This document shows, in pieces, positions 16,757-26,192 of a DNA stretch of 64,000 nt. Location of the stretch: the NCBI GenBank assembly GCA_026671195.1, contig JAPOHD010000007.1, positions 186,001 through 250,000 on the forward strand, read 5' to 3'. Within the stretch, counting starts at the first letter, position 1. Each line of letters opens with the position of its first letter. The translations under genes and the position numbers were made by a program. The notes beneath the pieces are model-generated. The model made no database searches, was not told the DNA's origin, and saw only the letters and a program-made list of their open reading frames with translations. The stretch is from Draconibacterium aestuarii (GTDB lineage: Bacteria; Bacteroidota; Bacteroidia; Bacteroidales; Prolixibacteraceae).

Positions 16757-19084
16757 CTATTTCTTTATCAGCCAAACATCCGACACATGCGACTGCTGTG
16801 TCCACCTAATGTTTGATTCTTCCGGCCGATCGAAAGTAACTTTTATAACTCCGTCGCGTGTTAAATGCTGTGTCACCACAAACTCTTTAAATCCACCAAT
16901 TTCTTTGTCGTATATTTCCGGTTCCAGTCGTTCTCCATCAACCCGCAAAAGGGCATCTCCCCTTCCCGAAACACGAATTAAGTAACGACCGTTAAAATCC
17001 AGGTCTTCGTATATTAATTCGGGCTGTGGCTGATAAAGTTGCGAAGAAAGTCTGGTTCTGGAATATCCACTATCCCACCAGGCAACATCACAGGCATCAT
17101 AAGAAGTAGTCAGTACGCTTGGTCCGGTTTCAATATTCGAAACATTATCGTAATAACTACCGGGTCCCGGATTCTCCCAGTTGCGAATAATTTCGAGCCG
17201 CTCAATTTTTTCTTCTTCTGTAGTCATCTTACTCACTTTTTCAAATTCGTCGGCCAACCACCAGCGGTTGTTGAGTGGGTAATTTACAAATTGCCAGATA
17301 CAACTTCGTTGTGAATTGGAAGCCTTGTATTTCTCCACATCAGTTTGATAGCCGCAAGATTCATACATATCATCGCACAATTTCTCTATTTTTTTTAGCA
17401 AATCAATATTTTTCGGATCGGTATCGGCACGGTTTACGATTTCCAAAGTCTGCTTGATTGCTTTATCGGCACCCATTTCACTGACTTTTGCCAGTATCTG
17501 ATATGCCTCCTTCTCAAGTCTTTCTTCGTAAATCTTTCTTCGGCGCTGGTAGGTGTCGTAATAAGCACGGGTAAGCAACATTTGCCAACGCCAGTTGCCA
17601 GCCAGTTGCGGATTTTCTTTTTCAAGTTTTTTCCAGAATTCAAGGTTAATTTCAATACCACCATTTGTTCTTACCGGGCCATTCCAATTTTGCTCCAGTG
17701 CCATTATACCATTTGCCACTTGTACCGCAAGTTTATCGCCAAAAAAGAACCGGCAATAATCTTCCATTATTTCCTGAGGTTCTGAGTCTATGTTCCAGCC
17801 CCGCATGCTCCAGATCACTTTGTTCACATCATCATGACAGCCATCGGAATAAGAAACAAATCCATCGGTAAAAGGCGCATAAGTGGCATGTATTTTCGCA
17901 TAATAATTTGGCATCGGATTTATACCTTCCCTGCCGTAAGTTAGCATGTATGCCTGATCCCAGTTAGTTACCGGGTAATCACAGCGAACATTATGCGTAA
18001 TATCGGGATAATGACGGTGTTTGTATTTTTCGGGTAAACGAAAACGCGTTTCTGAAATGGACGGGCTGCCTGGTCCTGATACCACACCTCTTAACCAGTC
18101 GGGTTGATGTTCTTTGAGGTAAGCATAAAAATAGTCTATTTTTTCGGCACTGAATCCCTGCAACGATATCCAGATTCCTGCGGTGGGATGATATCTCACC
18201 AAACGCTCCTGTAAATTCTTCAGAAATGGCATTACGTCGCGCGGATGGTTATGACCGGGATCACCACCCGGAAAAAATACATCATCAAGTTTGGGACACT
18301 CTTTGTAGAAATTATCGTAATATTCCAATCGTTTCTGGCGAGCCTCCTTATCCGTGAGATCGCAACCGGCAGGTGTCCAAACCCAATAAGCTATGCCGTA
18401 ATCAGCACAAATCTCGCTTACTTTCCTATTCATTTCATCGGGTGGAATCGGCATTAATTCGTTCTGTTTTTCCTCCAGGCCCGGAATCATTTCAATGGCA
18501 TTTGTACCAAAAACAATCAGATCACTTATGTACTGTTCGTATTGATCCACATTCCACGCATCAAGTGAATTATTTGTATTCCGGTATCCAAGCTGATGGC
18601 CCCTGATTAGTTGTTTTGGTGATGTAGCAAAATCGAGCGATGCATCAAACAACACTTTTTTACTACTGAGTTTTGCGGTACGTAAAAACTTTCCAACACC
18701 AAACATTGCTCCACGTTCGTCGGCGCCAACAATCCACACGGTATTTTTTTTGCCAACCGTTTCGATAAAAACACGATAACCTTCCGGTTTTGTTTCCGGG
18801 GCGTTTTCTTTTACTTCAGGAATACTTTTCCCTGCCAGCTGTTTCTCTCCAATCAAAACAATGGCCATGGTATTATTACTACTATCCCAACTACCGGTTT
18901 GTTTCCATACACTGTTGGTTCGTTTATAAATCTCCTCGCTTAAAACACGATAAAGTGTTTCATCAACCGGAGATTTAATATTTTCGGAAATCATTACGGA
19001 TGCTTTTGTTAAATCCAGTTCTTTGGCTTTTGCCTCAAAAATAACTGATACAAAAAGTATAAATAAGATTGAAAACCTCTTCAT
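16757..19084 (-). CDS. GH20/GH67-like secreted glycoside hydrolase of unassigned family
   Basis: A 775-residue secreted protein with a Sec signal (core FSILFILFVSVIF, then EAKAKE). The N-terminal domain looks like the zincin-like domain that precedes GH20, GH67 and GH115 barrels; YRVFIE and VGADERGAMFGVGKF at about 103-133 are typical. A TIM-barrel-like region follows from about residue 165 (IRGHQLGYRN). DDVFFPGGDPGHNHP recalls the HxGGDE motif of GH20, but the Glu is Pro. A beta-rich tail (RYLIRVSGRGDALLRVDGE) ends the protein. It may be an alpha-glucuronidase-like or hexosaminidase-like enzyme; the missing Glu argues against normal GH20 chemistry. It sits upstream of the DapA-like gene and downstream of the metallophosphoesterase. 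Confidence 0.6.
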   Translation of the reverse strand: MKRFSILFILFVSVIFEAKAKELDLTKASVMISENIKSPVDETLYRVLSEEIYKRTNSVWKQTGSWDSSNNTMAIVLIGEKQLAGKSIPEVKENAPETKPEGYRVFIETVGKKNTVWIVGADERGAMFGVGKFLRTAKLSSKKVLFDASLDFATSPKQLIRGHQLGYRNTNNSLDAWNVDQYEQYISDLIVFGTNAIEMIPGLEEKQNELMPIPPDEMNRKVSEICADYGIAYWVWTPAGCDLTDKEARQKRLEYYDNFYKECPKLDDVFFPGGDPGHNHPRDVMPFLKNLQERLVRYHPTAGIWISLQGFSAEKIDYFYAYLKEHQPDWLRGVVSGPGSPSISETRFRLPEKYKHRHYPDITHNVRCDYPVTNWDQAYMLTYGREGINPMPNYYAKIHATYAPFTDGFVSYSDGCHDDVNKVIWSMRGWNIDSEPQEIMEDYCRFFFGDKLAVQVANGIMALEQNWNGPVRTNGGIEINLEFWKKLEKENPQLAGNWRWQMLLTRAYYDTYQRRRKIYEERLEKEAYQILAKVSEMGADKAIKQTLEIVNRADTDPKNIDLLKKIEKLCDDMYESCGYQTDVEKYKASNSQRSCIWQFVNYPLNNRWWLADEFEKVSKMTTEEEKIERLEIIRNWENPGPGSYYDNVSNIETGPSVLTTSYDACDVAWWDSGYSRTRLSSQLYQPQPELIYEDLDFNGRYLIRVSGRGDALLRVDGERLEPEIYDKEIGGFKEFVVTQHLTRDGVIKVTFDRPEESNIRWTQQSHVSDVWLIKK

Positions 19085-19132
19085 TGATTTGTTTTTTATT
19101 AATGTGGACCTACCCGGTCCAGGTATAATTTT

Positions 19133-20044
19133 TCAGTATTGATAATTCTGTTTTAGTCGTTCAGCTTCCCAGCCATGATCAATATATTCCCAAGAAAAAT
19201 CGTCGCCCTTCACCTTAACAAACACAAAGCCTTCCTTTGTATTATGACGCCTGCCTTTCCATCCATTTCCTGCAATCGATCCTCCGGTTATAAAATGGAT
19301 CCGGTCGTTTACAACGCCATATTCTTTCCAGTGAATATGTCCCTGTAAAATCAGTTTTAAGTTGTGGTTTTCCATCAGTTTAAAAACTTCGGCGGAGTTA
19401 CTGACATTTCCTTTTCCATCACTCCCATTTATTTGGGCGCGAGTAGTTAGCATGGGTAGATGAGTAGTTATTACAATGGGGGTTGATTTATCTACCTTCT
19501 CCAAATCACTTTTCAACCATTTCATTTCTTCTTCATTAAATATCCCTGTGTACCTCTTATTTTCGGTTACATCAAGCGAATTGAGAACAATAAAATGCCA
19601 GCCTTTATGATCGAAGGAATAATAGGTATCTCCCAAATACCGCCCAAACATTCCGTATTTATAGTCCGGGTGATCACTGGATTCGGGACTTTCAGCATAA
19701 ATAGCGAACAAATCGTGATTCCCCAAACAATTATAAACGGGCATATTAAAGTTAGTGCTCATTTGTTTGTAGAGTGTAAAAAGTGTGTCGCTGTGTGCCT
19801 GATTGCCGCGCATGGCATCAAAAATCAAATCGCCACCTGTTAGTACAAAATCAGGATTTAACTGATTCACTTTATCGATAGCCATTTGAAAACCCATGGG
19901 GGCGTTCATATCAGGTCTTATATGGATGTCGGTAAGAAATGCAAAAGTAAACGATTCCTCGTTTTGTAAATTCCGATTTTGGCTGACAAGATTTGTCGAA
20001 ATTATCAGCCCTATAAACAATACAAAAAGAAATTTTCGAATCAT
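19133..20044 (-). CDS. Secreted calcineurin-like metallophosphoesterase
   Basis: A 303-residue protein with a Sec signal (MIRKFLFVLFIGLIIS...VSQN) and all classic metallophosphoesterase motifs: FLTDIHI (Asp39, His41), TGGDLIFD, LGNHDLF, THLPML and GHIHWKE. It therefore binds a dinuclear metal centre and cleaves phosphomonoesters or phosphodiesters in the periplasm. It follows the TIM-barrel-like lipoprotein gene by 6 bases, so translation is probably coupled. A second secreted metallophosphoesterase is at 39358. Both stand in glycan operons, suggesting that the substrate carries phosphate groups or that they have a shared accessory role. Confidence 0.9.
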   Translation of the reverse strand: MIRKFLFVLFIGLIISTNLVSQNRNLQNEESFTFAFLTDIHIRPDMNAPMGFQMAIDKVNQLNPDFVLTGGDLIFDAMRGNQAHSDTLFTLYKQMSTNFNMPVYNCLGNHDLFAIYAESPESSDHPDYKYGMFGRYLGDTYYSFDHKGWHFIVLNSLDVTENKRYTGIFNEEEMKWLKSDLEKVDKSTPIVITTHLPMLTTRAQINGSDGKGNVSNSAEVFKLMENHNLKLILQGHIHWKEYGVVNDRIHFITGGSIAGNGWKGRRHNTKEGFVFVKVKGDDFSWEYIDHGWEAERLKQNYQY

Positions 20045-20050
20045 GTTACC

Positions 20051-21895
20051 TTAGTTTTTCAATTCACACCAAATTCGTGAACGTGGAGTCATTTCTACTT
20101 TCAGAACTCCCCCGTTTGTCTCTAATTTATTTCCTGAAAATTTATCAGTAAGAGCAATGTCTTGATTCAATTGAAGCTCAACAGTTGTTTTTTTCTTGTT
20201 GTAATTATGGAGGACAAAACTACCGTCTGCCAACTGTTGAAAAGTGACTCGCGAGGGCGCATTTATTTCCTGCTCATTTCCATAATTAAAAACATTACGA
20301 ATTGTATTTACCCATTCCTTCGGAAATTCAAGCAATCCCAGTTGCCGGGGACAAAGTAAAACTTCGCCAACGGCATCAAAATCTTCTTGTGAAAAGGTAT
20401 GTGTATTCAAAACACAAATATTCTTGTATTTATTTTGAACCATAAATGCACTACTACCGGAATCACCTGCTTGTAAAACTACCGTCGCTCCTTCTTCCGT
20501 TGCAATTTTATAATCCATGAATAACGGGAATGGTAGTGTATCAATTTTCCCCTTGTTGATCACTGATTTTGTTTCTGTTTTTTGTGGTTGTAAAGGCCAT
20601 TTTAGATTTGCCAGTCGAGCCAGTTTTTTGCCACCTTTCGCTTTGCTAAGAAAACCGGTGGTCATTATAATCTTCGCACCATTTTCGAGCGACCGGATAG
20701 CCTTTTCCACTACATCATCGTCTGTTGCTGCTTGGGTTGGCAGAAAAATCACTTTTGCATCTTCCGGGTACTTTGATTCAGGAACCAGCGAGATACCAAA
20801 CATCCCAATGTAATCCATCAAATACAGATCTCCTCCGGCATCGCTGTTTGGAGGTTTGTAACCAACCACGCCCTGAACCGGACTTTTTGCCACGACTGCT
20901 GCGAGGTTTGCCAGCTTTTCAAAATCCTGCCGAAGCAAATGATGACCGGGATGACCGGTTATAAAACTTGAAAAATTAAAGATGACCAACTCCCGGGCAC
21001 CTGCTAAAACCGATTGATAGGCCTGTTCAATAAAATCAAGGTCATCGCAATCGCCATGATCAAACCAGGCTCCGCCAATTTTATCGCCTGCCAACGTTTT
21101 AATCCAACGATAGTTTATGAATCCTTCATAGGGTTGCACAAATCCAAAACGCTGCGTGTATTGACCTCGGGTTTCGGTACCAACCCATACTCCGTCGAAC
21201 AAGGCAGGTGTAGCGGCCACATCGTATCCGAAAAGGTGAAAACGATCGTACCACTGCGGAAATTTAATGATCATCTCAATATCCGGATTTATTGCCTTTG
21301 CCGGCTCTATAAATACAGTTGTAGCCAATTCCGTTAGCAGGGAGCGACGGTATTCCGACCAACTCTGCTCTCCTTTTGCCAGTTTCGATTCCCTGCTGGT
21401 ATCGGCAGTGCATAAAAAATCATCAACAATAAACGTATCAAAAATGGAAGCTGCATCTTCAATAACTTCCCGCAAATCGTTCTGCGTTTTTGGATTTTGC
21501 CAGTTAAACCATCCCAGAGTTCCTTCCTGTTTTACCCCAAAATTACCGCCTGGAACTGTTGCAATTCCGCCAACTACTTCAAATTCATTTTGCTGAAGGA
21601 ACTGAACGCACTCTTTCATAAACTCAGGTGAAATTACCAATCCGCTACGATATACTTCCATGTACACTTTAGTAATCCCATTACAACGAAGCAAGGATAT
21701 TACCTCGCGTTTCCCCTCCTCGGAAGCAAACATTCTATTTACAGTATGTGCAGTGATATAAACACTTAGAGAAAAATCATCCATCCTTGAAAGTGCATAA
21801 TTCCAGACATCGTCATCTCCATTTTTCTCGGAGCTGCAACTTTGAAATAAAATTAATCCAATTATAAAAAGTGCTATGGTTTTTGTTATTTTCAT
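20051..21895 (-). CDS. Lipoprotein with TIM-barrel-like glycosidase fold, unassigned
   Basis: A 614-residue protein from the ATG at 21895, which gives a clear lipobox (LILFQSC, Cys20); the longer frame to 22081 only overlaps the upstream gene. The first 350 residues look like a beta/alpha barrel with acidic strand ends (FIVDDFLCTAD, PDIEMIIKFPQWYD, GGAWFDHGDCDDLDF), as in GH42-like or other clan GH-A-type proteins. Residues 380-480 resemble a glutamine-amidotransferase-like domain (KVIFLPTQAATDDDVVEKA), and a small beta domain ends the chain. I cannot name a CAZy family. It lies 22 bases after the beta-helix gene and 6 bases before the metallophosphoesterase gene. Confidence 0.6.
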   Translation of the reverse strand: MKITKTIALFIIGLILFQSCSSEKNGDDDVWNYALSRMDDFSLSVYITAHTVNRMFASEEGKREVISLLRCNGITKVYMEVYRSGLVISPEFMKECVQFLQQNEFEVVGGIATVPGGNFGVKQEGTLGWFNWQNPKTQNDLREVIEDAASIFDTFIVDDFLCTADTSRESKLAKGEQSWSEYRRSLLTELATTVFIEPAKAINPDIEMIIKFPQWYDRFHLFGYDVAATPALFDGVWVGTETRGQYTQRFGFVQPYEGFINYRWIKTLAGDKIGGAWFDHGDCDDLDFIEQAYQSVLAGARELVIFNFSSFITGHPGHHLLRQDFEKLANLAAVVAKSPVQGVVGYKPPNSDAGGDLYLMDYIGMFGISLVPESKYPEDAKVIFLPTQAATDDDVVEKAIRSLENGAKIIMTTGFLSKAKGGKKLARLANLKWPLQPQKTETKSVINKGKIDTLPFPLFMDYKIATEEGATVVLQAGDSGSSAFMVQNKYKNICVLNTHTFSQEDFDAVGEVLLCPRQLGLLEFPKEWVNTIRNVFNYGNEQEINAPSRVTFQQLADGSFVLHNYNKKKTTVELQLNQDIALTDKFSGNKLETNGGVLKVEMTPRSRIWCELKN

Positions 21896-21917
21896 AATCA
21901 AAATTTTATGGAATTTG

Positions 21918-24872
21918 TTATTTCCCGATTTCAATCTTCCAATCGGTAAATTCAACCCAGTACTGATTTTTATCAGGGCCACCCGCAGCAAGGCCAAGAT
22001 CCACAGTTTCGGCAATTCCCGGAATGTTCGTTGTATGTCTTTCAACAATCCAGTTCTCGCCATCAAGGCTGATATACCCACTAAAACTATTACCGTGTCT
22101 TACAATTTTCAGATAAATTGGCGTTTCTGAATTTTCGGGTAGATTTTCGCTACTGGCTTTGTGCATACATCCATTGGCAAATTCGTCGTATTCGATACCC
22201 GCCCGCCCGGGTGTGGCAAAAACCAAAACAGAACCTTTGCTTCCAGGCTGCACATCAAAACTTTTTGAAATATCGTTACGCACAAATAATCCTGAACGAA
22301 ACCATTCATGCGTACGATTACCGAATTCATTGATTTTTACAGTAGCCACAAAATCACCTTTTATACCTTTTACATATGCTGCCGCGTAAGAATCTTCAGC
22401 ATGGAAAAAGTCGGATCCTCCAGCAGTTATTTTAAAACGATTATTTTTTTTGTCAGCTTCAATTTTATAGGGTTTTGCTTTTGCAGAACAATACTGATAA
22501 ATTTTCTCTTTCGAAATATCAACTTCCTTTGCCTCCAAAACTGAAATATTTTGTACTGCACTATTTTCAATCCGGAGAGTATACTCCCCTGGTTTTGGTT
22601 GAATTTCAAATTTCACTTCACGCGACTCGCCGCCATTAAGATGAACTGTGATACTTTTTTCTTTCGAATTATTTAGATAAAGAGAAGACAGCATTTTCTG
22701 CGGTTCTGATGTAAGATTTACCGCCAATGCATTTACTTCAATTAATTCACCATTCAATATACGATTTGTTGAACAATTTAGATTAGTATAAACAACGGCC
22801 GGCTTTTCACCTTCTACCTGAATCGTTTTATAAGGTGTTGCTCCAACGGCAAAATAGTGTTCCCCCTCATCATAAATACGAACTTCGAATTCAACTTTTT
22901 GGCTATTATTAGTAACCACAGGTAAAAACTTTTCTTCGTAAATTTTTCCATCAACGTAAAGTTGAACCGGTGCAATTCCAGTAGATCCTGAGTTAAAAAC
23001 GTCAGCTGAGATAGTAATAACACTGCCGGCTACAATCTTCCCTGACGAGGTTTGAGACGCAGCCAACACCTTGAGATTGCTTTCTTCAAATACTGGATCT
23101 CCTTCAATAATAATTTCAGGAGCAGAAACAGGTGACTCAATATTGAAATTGTTGCGATAAACATTGTCTTCAATCAGTGCAGCACAGAGTTTCATTTCAC
23201 CTTGTTCAAGGTTGTAAAATATATTTTCTTCTGTAGTCCATCCTGATGACATATTATCAAACCAAAATCCAACATTATCGTTAAAAAATCCGGCGTGTAC
23301 ATTATGGATCAGATTTTTTCTCACAATAGAATTAAATGTAAGTCCTGCAGTTTTTATGGCCCCCGAATCGTCGGCATCTTTCTGCACATCATCCAAATGG
23401 TTGTATTCGACCAGGTAGCCCCCATCAACAGCTTCTTCCTGATTCGACCATCCTCCAACATCAATGGCATACCTCCCGCGGGTTTTGGTAATATAATTAT
23501 GCGAAATGGTAGTCATTAAAGTGTGGGCAGCATAAATATTTATTCCACCACAATCGTAAATTTTATTGTATGAGATCTGAGTTTCACGAATAATTTCTCT
23601 TCCATCGCACGGATTACCAGCCCCGACGCAATGTATCACACCCTGTTCGATGGTTTCAAAATGATTATCTAAAATACGGGGTTGATAGCATCCGGGATTA
23701 ATCTTCACGCCTGCTCCGTTGCACGAACGAACTTCACTTGCAACCAACTCACAGGCATGAGCAAAGGAAAAACTGATGGCACTATTCCCGGTCGTTACTC
23801 CTTCAAAGGTTAAACCGTAAAAACGTAAATTACGAACTGGTTTTTCTAAAGTCCCTTTCACCTCAACCAACTGATTAATTACCGGAACAGATGTTAAAAT
23901 ATCGTTTGGACTGTCGACTTCTTTCGAAGGAATATAACTCAGTTCATTCCTGACTTTATCGAAATACCATTCGCCAGCAGAGTCGAGTAAAGCTTTTACA
24001 TTTTCGATGTAATAGCGTGGTGGTACAATAACTACACCTTCCTGTGGTGATCTAAGCGAAACTACTCCACTTTTTTCATCTACTTTTATAATGGAATTAA
24101 TACCGGTATGCCATCTCAAAAGCATAATTACACGGTTGTGGTCCATCTCCGTCCAGTTTTTAACTTCTGAAGGATTGAAATAAAGCTCATCTGTTTTCTC
24201 GGAAATTGCCGGAGGTACAAAATATCCCATATTCGGCGTTCTTGCCAGTACCTGTTTTTTCCCGTTAACAATCAGCATAGCTGCCGTATCTGCATCATAC
24301 TGCGCGATCCATATATCCCCTTTTTTTTTCCAGTTTGTGACAGGCACACCACCCGAAATTACTGGTTTTTCACCAGGATAGGCAGCATAAGTAACGTAGT
24401 TATCTTTTAATTTATGGTATTCAAAAGCACCGGTAGGAAGATTGGTTTCAATACGTTCTCCTCCATCTTCCGGTTTAAAAATCAATGGCTCTTGTAACGA
24501 ATAAAATCCATTTCTAACCAGAACCAATATATCTCTGCCTTTCCCCAACTCGTGTGGCGATCCAATCCATCTTTTTTCTATAGGAGCATCTTTGGGGGAA
24601 TAAACCACTTCCTTCAATTCTCTTACGGCTTTCTGTGCTCTATTTAAACTGGCAAACGGGCCATCTGTGTTATCTGAATTGGGATCGGGCAAAGTTCCCG
24701 ACCAATTATCATTACCATTTGTAGCTACATAAAAATCGGCCTTTTCAGTAGGTTGAAAACGCTGCCATTTTTCTCCTCTTAGTAACTTCCCATCACGAGA
24801 TATATTTTGAGCAAAAATGTTTGTAGAAAACAATATGCAACATACTAGTAATACAGGACTGATTCTTTTCAT
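21918..24872 (-). CDS. Secreted right-handed beta-helix protein with CARDB and DUF1349-like domains (GH141-like)
   Basis: A 984-residue secreted multidomain protein with a Sec signal ending IFAQN. The N-terminal DFYVATNGNDNWSGT, followed by PFASLNRAQKAVRELK and PVISGGVPVTNW, is the start of a beta-helix of the type seen in GH141 and similar enzymes. The helix runs to about residue 590 with Asn/Asp-rich turns (SYNKIYDCGGINIYAAHT). Residues of about 610-780 hold two beta-sandwich repeats of CARDB type. The last 190 residues are a concanavalin-like DUF1349 domain (EWFRSGLFVRND; YISLDGENW). It opens the 24872-9838 gene run after a 205-base gap. Substrate is unknown; a fucosidase, xylanase or pectin-type role is possible. 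Confidence 0.78.
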   Translation of the reverse strand: MKRISPVLLVCCILFSTNIFAQNISRDGKLLRGEKWQRFQPTEKADFYVATNGNDNWSGTLPDPNSDNTDGPFASLNRAQKAVRELKEVVYSPKDAPIEKRWIGSPHELGKGRDILVLVRNGFYSLQEPLIFKPEDGGERIETNLPTGAFEYHKLKDNYVTYAAYPGEKPVISGGVPVTNWKKKGDIWIAQYDADTAAMLIVNGKKQVLARTPNMGYFVPPAISEKTDELYFNPSEVKNWTEMDHNRVIMLLRWHTGINSIIKVDEKSGVVSLRSPQEGVVIVPPRYYIENVKALLDSAGEWYFDKVRNELSYIPSKEVDSPNDILTSVPVINQLVEVKGTLEKPVRNLRFYGLTFEGVTTGNSAISFSFAHACELVASEVRSCNGAGVKINPGCYQPRILDNHFETIEQGVIHCVGAGNPCDGREIIRETQISYNKIYDCGGINIYAAHTLMTTISHNYITKTRGRYAIDVGGWSNQEEAVDGGYLVEYNHLDDVQKDADDSGAIKTAGLTFNSIVRKNLIHNVHAGFFNDNVGFWFDNMSSGWTTEENIFYNLEQGEMKLCAALIEDNVYRNNFNIESPVSAPEIIIEGDPVFEESNLKVLAASQTSSGKIVAGSVITISADVFNSGSTGIAPVQLYVDGKIYEEKFLPVVTNNSQKVEFEVRIYDEGEHYFAVGATPYKTIQVEGEKPAVVYTNLNCSTNRILNGELIEVNALAVNLTSEPQKMLSSLYLNNSKEKSITVHLNGGESREVKFEIQPKPGEYTLRIENSAVQNISVLEAKEVDISKEKIYQYCSAKAKPYKIEADKKNNRFKITAGGSDFFHAEDSYAAAYVKGIKGDFVATVKINEFGNRTHEWFRSGLFVRNDISKSFDVQPGSKGSVLVFATPGRAGIEYDEFANGCMHKASSENLPENSETPIYLKIVRHGNSFSGYISLDGENWIVERHTTNIPGIAETVDLGLAAGGPDKNQYWVEFTDWKIEIGK

Positions 24873-25002
24873 TTTAATGATATATCCGATTCATTTTCTA
24901 TTTCAGGATTCCCTAGCACCGGTTTATAATAAGTAAGTTTAGCAACCAGCCAATCTGAAAACAGCACAATAGAATAAAAAATACAGGGAATAGTTTTTTC
25001 AT
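24873..25002 (-). pseudogene. Possible small gene or decayed gene remnant before the beta-helix gene
   Basis: An ATG at 25002 opens a 29-codon frame beginning MKKLFPVFFILLCCF, which looks like the start of a signal peptide and stops at 24913. A different frame stays open across the same DNA. It encodes SIVLFSDWLVAKLTYYKPV and then NPEIENESDISLK, and its TGA overlaps the ATG of the beta-helix gene (ATGA). One shift between the frames would make a single short protein. It may be the remnant of a small membrane protein, or chance. Confidence 0.3.
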
Positions 25003-25077
25003 AACGCCAGACTTTTCAATTTTCAATAAATGAAATCAAGCAGATAGAAATATTACATTCAACACTTTAATTTCAAC

Positions 25078-26187
25078 CTAATTACTTTGTAGTTTTTGAT
25101 ACAATGCCAGTAAAAAATCGCGGTTATCGGCTGTTAGGTAATGCATCTCACCTCCCATTCGGTTAAATGTTTTACAGTAGCGTAAATAGTAGGCCGGATT
25201 ATCCATTGGCGGCTCCCCATCTTTGTCCCAATCCCAATCCGATTCAGCCAAATCAACAATTAACATGTAGTGGTTATCAATATGACTTCCATTTTTAATT
25301 TCTACATTTTGCGACATGGAAAGTGATTTTTCGAAAATCATTGGCGACATAACTGCCGATCCAACCGACATGTACACACCATTTCCCAGGTTACTCACAC
25401 TTTTGGCAAAACTGAGAAAATCATTTAAAGCCGTTCTCCCAATTGCCGCACCATGGTTCATTGGATGATTGTAAATGATATCGTGCCCGAACATAGGATG
25501 CCCCGTAAACGGAATTTTTAATGCATAAGCGTTTCCCTGCACCGAATACTTTTTATAGGGATGCGGAATTTTCATAAATCCGGGAGTAAGATTGAACTTT
25601 TTAATTACTCCAGCCAAATCAATTGCTGCTGCAGCCATTTCCGGCTCGCTCTCCATCTTTTCCTTTGCCAGTTCGTAAAGCAGCGAAGGTTCAGGAATTT
25701 GTAATCCTTCCAAATGGATCATTTTGCCGACTGCTTCGCCATACCCCAATCCTTCGTATGCACCAACAACAATTGCCAGGTTAATGTAAAAGCCGGTGTC
25801 GTCCCAAATTCCAAATTGACCGAGGTAAACATTTTCGCGAACATCCTCGCTCGATTTACCCTGAAATGCAAATTCCCAGTCGTGAATTATACCGGCGCCA
25901 TTTGTTGCCAAGTGGGTTACCCAGCCTTCTCTCATCAAAGCAATCAGTGTAGGTGCCATTCCATTTTTAATTGTGTGTGCACCAAAAGTGAGCATACACG
26001 AGCGGTTTTCGGCCTTTGCCTGTTGCACGCGCTTTACCGTTCTATCGATAAGCGAACCGGCCTGTTCTGAAAACGGATGCGGAGAATGATTTTCCGGAAT
26101 ATGATCTTTTTCGATATAAACCTTGTTTTTCCTTTCGGAAAGCTTTTTTATGTCGAGCCCTGTTCTGTCGAATTTTGGATATGGCAT
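25078..26187 (-). CDS. Deoxyhypusine-synthase-like (DHS-like NAD/FAD-binding fold) protein, function unknown
   Basis: A 369-residue cytosolic protein. FGAHTIKNGMAPTLIALM and HLATNGAGIIHDWEF resemble the NAD-binding core of deoxyhypusine synthases and related bacterial proteins, where a GH-K and an N/TGAG motif frame the nucleotide. The catalytic-lysine motif of true deoxyhypusine synthase (EAVSWGK) is not seen, and bacteria lack the eIF5A target, so another NAD-dependent reaction is likely. It follows the PfkB-HAD fusion gene with a 5-base gap, a strong sign of a shared operon and a joint pathway. The family call rests on motif memory and is moderate; what it acts on here, sugar phosphate or amine, is open. 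Confidence 0.55.
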   Translation of the reverse strand: MPYPKFDRTGLDIKKLSERKNKVYIEKDHIPENHSPHPFSEQAGSLIDRTVKRVQQAKAENRSCMLTFGAHTIKNGMAPTLIALMREGWVTHLATNGAGIIHDWEFAFQGKSSEDVRENVYLGQFGIWDDTGFYINLAIVVGAYEGLGYGEAVGKMIHLEGLQIPEPSLLYELAKEKMESEPEMAAAAIDLAGVIKKFNLTPGFMKIPHPYKKYSVQGNAYALKIPFTGHPMFGHDIIYNHPMNHGAAIGRTALNDFLSFAKSVSNLGNGVYMSVGSAVMSPMIFEKSLSMSQNVEIKNGSHIDNHYMLIVDLAESDWDWDKDGEPPMDNPAYYLRYCKTFNRMGGEMHYLTADNRDFLLALYQKLQSN

Positions 26188-26192
26188 CTGAT

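Noticed and set aside
19105-19121. Short hairpin TGGACC/GGTCCA before the GH20/GH67-like gene's downstream neighbour
   Set aside because: A 6-bp stem with no T run in either direction; too weak for a terminator and not repeated.
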